From assembly GCA_964391805.1 (NCBI GenBank), contig CAYMNK010000006.1, positions 62,001-126,000 on the forward strand: DNA of 64,000 bases. The letters are read 5' to 3'. Each line of letters begins with the position of its first letter. The first letter of the stretch is position 1. This DNA is from RUG14300 sp964391805. GTDB lineage: Bacteria > Bacillota > Clostridia > Christensenellales > CAG-1252. The notes under the pieces were generated by a model. It ran no database searches and was not told the origin of the DNA. It saw nothing but the letters and a program-made list of their open reading frames with translations. Made by a program: the position numbers and the translations under genes. Below are positions 60,072 through 64,000 of this stretch, piece after piece.

Positions 60072-61840
60072 TATTCTACCTCCTCGATATTGAAAGCTTT
60101 CAACAATCTACCGTGAATATCACGTATAATCTCCGGTTTTTCTATTTTAGGCGCTCTTGGATCGAGCAACCACGTTTTAGCATAATGGGTGTCACTACCG
60201 TCAACTTTAAACCACGGTGCTTCTTTAAGTGTATCAACCTTCAAGCAATATGGATTTCTCGGAGCAAACGGATCTCCTACGATCTTATTATACAACGATG
60301 GTGGCGTTCCTGTAATCGAATATAACTCGGTATTCCGTTCCGCTAATTGAGGTAAAGAGGAAAGCAATGCCCAAGTATAAGGATGCCGAGGATCATAGAA
60401 AATTTCATCTACTAAACCAAGTTCTATTATTTGTCCGGCATACAATACGGCAACTCTATCGGCTATATTGGCAACCACACCAAGGTCGTGTGTAATAAAT
60501 ACTATCGTATAATTAAATTCCTTTTGAAGGTCCTTAATAAGCTTAAGAATTTGCGCTTGAATCGTTACATCAAGTGCTGTTGTAGGTTCATCACAGATCA
60601 GTATTTTTGGCTGACACGACAGCGCGATTGCTATTACAATACGTTGACGCATACCGCCAGAATATTGAAAAGGATAATCATCATAACGATTTTCGGCATT
60701 GGGAATACCAACCTTATACATTAACTCGATCGCCTTTTTCCTCGCTTCTGTTTCCGAACAATTTTGGTGCTTAATTATAATCGAAGAAATCTGCCTTCCA
60801 ATGGTGATGATAGGATTAAGAGAAGTCATAGGATCTTGGAACACAGTTGCGATTCGTGAACCTCTTATCTGTTGCCAGTCCTTAGTATACTTAATTTTTG
60901 CAAGATTGATTGCACATATACCGTTAAGTTTCGTTTCCGTAGTTCCATCTATAAATTTAACTCTAAATGCAATCGGGTCAAATATAGAATTGAGTTGTCT
61001 TTCATCACTCAAATCTACGCCCAGTTTCATAGCCATGCGCAACGCCAAAACGAGTTTAACTATTAATCGCATTCTTTGATAGAATGGATATCTACCGACG
61101 GATAAATAAATCTCTTTACCGAGTATAGCATTACGATGAACGGTTTCTTCACTTATTTCGACAGAAATCGCTTCTTTGTATTTTCTTTCGAGTTCTATAA
61201 GTTTCCCATGATAATTATCATGATACTCCTTATCGGCCATCGCCTTACGTTTATGCTCTAATATAGCTGCTTTCCGCTCTCGTTCAACCTGACGAATCTC
61301 GATATCACAATTACGAATTACATCTTGTGCTTCACGTATTTTCGTTTTTTCGACAGCTCTGTCAAATGTAAGCTTTTGATTATATGCCTCAGTACGTTTA
61401 TATTTTAGTTCTTCGAGTCTTTCGTCATAATTGTCAAGTTCACTTTGCGAAAGCGTATATTTCTCTTTCATCTCTTTTTTAAGAGCTAAAATATGTTTAT
61501 AAATATCCGCACCAAACTCCAACTTTGATGCATTATTTAACTGTTTAAGTACAACATCAAGTAAGAATTTATCAAATTTCGTAGGCGTGGCAGAAGTACG
61601 AGCAAGTTCTTCATCACTAAAAATCATATCTCCGTTTGAAATAAAACCATTTGAATCTAACATTCCCGCAAAGGTTTTAGTAAAGACAGATTTACCTGAA
61701 CCCGATTCACCGACAATTGCAATCGATTCTTTCTCGTATATATCGAGATTAATGCCTCTAATTGCAGTCAATATTCTACCTCTAACACGGAACTTTACCT
61801 CGAGATTTTTTATGGACAACAATACCTTCTTATCTTCCAT
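60071..61840 (-). CDS. oppD: oligopeptide ABC transporter ATPase OppD/AmiE with large insertion
   Basis: A 589-residue ATPase, against about 330-350 for normal OppD. Walker A GESGSGKS is at 44-51, but the Q-loop FQDPMTSLNP is at 334-343. These are normally about 50 residues apart, so some 230 residues are inserted (about 75-320). The insert is Lys/Glu-rich and predicted coiled coil for about 110-235, then has an amphipathic basic stretch near 255-275. The remainder is normal: signature YSGGMRQRI, Walker B ILICDEPTTALDVT, H-loop FITHDLG and the oligopeptide C-terminal domain. AAGGAGG is its ribosome site. Confidence 0.92.
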   Translation of the reverse strand: MEDKKVLLSIKNLEVKFRVRGRILTAIRGINLDIYEKESIAIVGESGSGKSVFTKTFAGMLDSNGFISNGDMIFSDEELARTSATPTKFDKFLLDVVLKQLNNASKLEFGADIYKHILALKKEMKEKYTLSQSELDNYDERLEELKYKRTEAYNQKLTFDRAVEKTKIREAQDVIRNCDIEIRQVERERKAAILEHKRKAMADKEYHDNYHGKLIELERKYKEAISVEISEETVHRNAILGKEIYLSVGRYPFYQRMRLIVKLVLALRMAMKLGVDLSDERQLNSIFDPIAFRVKFIDGTTETKLNGICAINLAKIKYTKDWQQIRGSRIATVFQDPMTSLNPIITIGRQISSIIIKHQNCSETEARKKAIELMYKVGIPNAENRYDDYPFQYSGGMRQRIVIAIALSCQPKILICDEPTTALDVTIQAQILKLIKDLQKEFNYTIVFITHDLGVVANIADRVAVLYAGQIIELGLVDEIFYDPRHPYTWALLSSLPQLAERNTELYSITGTPPSLYNKIVGDPFAPRNPYCLKVDTLKEAPWFKVDGSDTHYAKTWLLDPRAPKIEKPEIIRDIHGRLLKAFNIEEVE

Positions 61841-61850
61841 AACAGCCTCC

Positions 61851-62843
61851 TTACATCATATGAGATTTTGGATCCGAAGCATCGCCAAGTTTTTGTCCAA
61901 CAACATACAATACTATCGTAATAACTGCAGATATTGCAACAGGTGCCCAGAATTCTATTGCCCAATCGGGATTACTCATAAATACTTGAGCTTCATCAAT
62001 TATTTTACCAAGAGAAGCATCCGGTAAACCTATACCGATAAAAGATAAGAATACTTCCATGGAAATATAGCTAGGGATTTCGGTTGCAAGCAATGTCATA
62101 ATTACTGACGTCATAAACGGCAATATATTTTTTAATGCTATTTTTCCGATAGGCGTTCCTAAGCACTTTGATGCAAGATTATACTCACGATCCCTTATAA
62201 TGATAACTTGTGTTCTTATGAAATAAGCAATACCCAGCCATCCTGTTATAGTCAAAGCAAATACCATAGTCCAGAAACTTGCCGTCAGAATCATTATAAA
62301 AACGGATATTATCAAAACATAAGGCACGTTGCCAACAATATTATACACTTCTGTCATTATCTTATCCACAGTCTTAGAAAATCCCCATACTGCACCGAGA
62401 ATAACACCGATAAACATATTAATCGCCGCACAAATAACAGCCAATGATAAAGAGATGCTTGCGCCATACCACATATAATCCCAAGTTGCTTCTCCGAAAT
62501 GTCCCGTACCGAGAATATATGAAAAACTAAAACCATATTTTTCTATTGCTTGGCTTGCGCTTAAATGTTGTGACGCGGACCCTTCGGTAACATTTGCAAA
62601 AGCATCGGCAGGATCGTAACCGATGATAAGTGGATAAAGATATGCAAAGACTACAACCAATAAGAGCAATCCAATAAAGAATATATTCGACTTTTTGCTG
62701 AAAAACACTCTAAACACCGACTTCCAATACGAATATCTCGGCGCGGTGATTTTTTCAGAGTCTATAGAGTTATTATCAACTCGAGAAAATAACTCTTCGT
62801 CAGACATATTAAATTCTTGAAGATCAATCATTTTTTCTTCCAT
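61851..62843 (-). CDS. oppC: oligopeptide ABC transporter permease OppC/AmiD
   Basis: A 330-residue permease with an N-terminal cytoplasmic stretch, a first span at about 45-67, a ~60-residue ectodomain, and five spans forming the binding-protein-dependent permease domain. The EAA-like loop contacting the ATPases is near 225-245 (ASKCLGTPIGKIALKNILP). ATG 62843 is chosen because the upstream GTG (62852) lies in the GAGGTG ribosome site. It starts 5 nt after the oppB stop and 10 nt before oppD. Confidence 0.92.
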   Translation of the reverse strand: MEEKMIDLQEFNMSDEELFSRVDNNSIDSEKITAPRYSYWKSVFRVFFSKKSNIFFIGLLLLVVVFAYLYPLIIGYDPADAFANVTEGSASQHLSASQAIEKYGFSFSYILGTGHFGEATWDYMWYGASISLSLAVICAAINMFIGVILGAVWGFSKTVDKIMTEVYNIVGNVPYVLIISVFIMILTASFWTMVFALTITGWLGIAYFIRTQVIIIRDREYNLASKCLGTPIGKIALKNILPFMTSVIMTLLATEIPSYISMEVFLSFIGIGLPDASLGKIIDEAQVFMSNPDWAIEFWAPVAISAVITIVLYVVGQKLGDASDPKSHMM

Positions 62844-62848
62844 AATCG

Positions 62849-64000
62849 TCACCTCGCCTTTTCTGTAAATGAAATTCTTGGATCTACCATAGCCATTAGA
62901 ATATCTCCCAATATCAATGAGACTACAGATAAGAGTGCATAAAATAAAGTCAAACCTACGATAACCGCATTATCATATGTATTAATTGCTTCTGTCAACA
63001 TTCGTCCCGTACCCGGTACAGAATAAATTGTTTCCGTTATAATTGCACCCGTCAATGCCCCGAGTATAGTGCCGGGGATACCATGAACAAGCGGTATAAT
63101 AGCATTTTTGAGTATGTGCTTATTAAATATTTCGTTCTCGCTCAAACCTCCCGAGCGTGCGAACTTAACATAGTCGGAATTATGTTGATCTATCATGTAA
63201 CGCCTTAGCCAACTCATAAGGCTCGCTACAGAAGGAAGTGCCAAAGACACGATCGGTAAAATGTAATACAGCACCGATTTAAGTGCTTCATCTATGTCAT
63301 ACCTACCGGGTAAGCCCATTTCCATACCCAATGCTCTAAACATAAATATGTAAGCAAGCGAAGGAACTGCTATAATAAATACGATGTAAATGGTGCCGAG
63401 CTTGTCAAAAACCTTTCCTTTATTTCTTGCCATCATAATACCAAGAGGAACACCTAATACATAAGCCATTATAGATGCTATAATTCCTATTACAAAAGAT
63501 AACGCTATTCTCGAAGGCCCCGACTTGATTGTACCCACACTCGTATAATTATCAGAAAATCTTTGGGCGACATATTCCTTATTGGGTAACACTTCACCGT
63601 TTGAAATTAACGAGTCCTTTACAAATGTCGCTGAGTGCAAGTCATCGGATGCATCGATCACATTTCCCGAAGGATAATGTGTTGCTGAAATTACATTGGT
63701 TCCTTGCGATTGCGTCATTGTCGTAAACGCATCGGTTCCTCTATTAACGGAAAAAGAGGTTCCTAACTGAATGGTAATGATATTTTGATGAATATATGGA
63801 AATTGGTTATCGAAATACAATAGATACTTGTGTTCCGTTCCGTTACCTATTATAGCTGGCGAAAATTTTTCTCCGCCATATACAGGATCATACCAAGTAA
63901 AAGTTAGTCCTCTCTCACCAACTAATTGACTATCTTCTTCTACATAATGGATGGTGTCGATTTTGATTAAATTCGAGAAAAATTCTATTGCGCGATGAAA
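62849..64000 (-). CDS. oppB: oligopeptide ABC transporter permease OppB/AmiC, 5' end beyond the window
   Basis: The frame stays open from 63820 to the right edge, so at least 383 residues are encoded here and the start lies outside. The visible N-terminal part (about 170 residues, strand-rich, with YDPVYGGEKFSP near the edge and FPYIHQNIITIQLGTSF) is an extracellular insert as in streptococcal AmiC. It is followed by five spans and the permease EAA loop (FARSGGLSENEIFNKHILKNA). It forms the channel with OppC. No substrate-binding protein is in the window; it may lie upstream. Confidence 0.9.
   Translation of the reverse strand, partial: FHRAIEFFSNLIKIDTIHYVEEDSQLVGERGLTFTWYDPVYGGEKFSPAIIGNGTEHKYLLYFDNQFPYIHQNIITIQLGTSFSVNRGTDAFTTMTQSQGTNVISATHYPSGNVIDASDDLHSATFVKDSLISNGEVLPNKEYVAQRFSDNYTSVGTIKSGPSRIALSFVIGIIASIMAYVLGVPLGIMMARNKGKVFDKLGTIYIVFIIAVPSLAYIFMFRALGMEMGLPGRYDIDEALKSVLYYILPIVSLALPSVASLMSWLRRYMIDQHNSDYVKFARSGGLSENEIFNKHILKNAIIPLVHGIPGTILGALTGAIITETIYSVPGTGRMLTEAINTYDNAVIVGLTLFYALLSVVSLILGDILMAMVDPRISFTEKAR

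Overview
The window looks like a chromosomal segment of an AT-rich Bacillota (Firmicutes) bacterium, most likely an uncultured member of the Clostridia. The evidence is the strong AGGAGG-type ribosome sites, near-consensus sigma-A promoters (TTGACA-17-TATAAT), a CIRCE/HrcA heat-shock operator, and typical families: YitT, YwaF, YolD-like with a Y-family polymerase, Ami-type OppBCDF, intramembrane-sensing kinase, MORN and DUF1294 proteins. Nothing looks like a prophage or plasmid. The only mobility gene is a lone tyrosine recombinase at 53.5-54.6 kb. No tRNA, rRNA, CRISPR array or T-box was recognised.

Layout. 0.2-5.7 kb: small unknown genes, a GNAT acetyltransferase, a PHP phosphoesterase, and a GDPD coupled to a MORN-SGNH hydrolase. 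5.8-12.2 kb: a MacB/FtsX-type ABC fusion and a two-component operon with two membrane proteins. 12.4-17.5 kb: a glycolytic operon pgk-tpiA-gpmI-malQ without gapA. 17.7-19.9 kb: an operon of a lipoprotein, a DUF1294 protein and an alpha/beta hydrolase with no catalytic triad. 20.6-28.1 kb: a HAD phosphatase, a fused VTE5-like/VTE6-like isoprenoid kinase, a heterodimeric ABC exporter and a Na/Pi symporter. 28.3-36.9 kb: YwaF, YitT, trmL, a FETNSSSSHS-family protein, radical SAM and FAD proteins, a ROK-like regulator and PAP2. 37.3-45.8 kb: asnS, an ABC-2 transporter, a Y-family polymerase with a YolD partner, and an N-domain-less ClpB under CIRCE control. 46.4-57.3 kb: a second heterodimeric exporter, cysS, the integrase and a phosphohexomutase. 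57.4-64 kb: an Ami/Opp oligopeptide importer whose ATPases carry unusual extra domains; oppB runs off the right edge.

The most striking content lies between operons. Nearly every gap that follows a terminator is filled with dispersed hairpin repeats. I separate four kinds. Type A has terminal inverted repeats (TCGTCCGC...GCGGACGA). Type B is three successive hairpins ending in CTCAGTATGACA. Type C is small hairpins separated by ATCATT/CATC. Type D is variable hairpins joined by a constant GCGATAT spacer. In types A and B the stems differ between copies while pairing is kept, so structure rather than sequence appears to be conserved. Type B is also strongly oriented: 16 of 18 copies read on the + strand. 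The repeats avoid operon interiors and divergent promoter regions.

A second theme is that several genes (lipoprotein 19861, HAD 21264, trmL 31387, FAD protein 34717, ROK-like 34831) have a -10 box ending only 6-9 nt before the ATG and no ribosome site. This predicts leaderless or near-leaderless mRNAs alongside ordinary SD-led genes.
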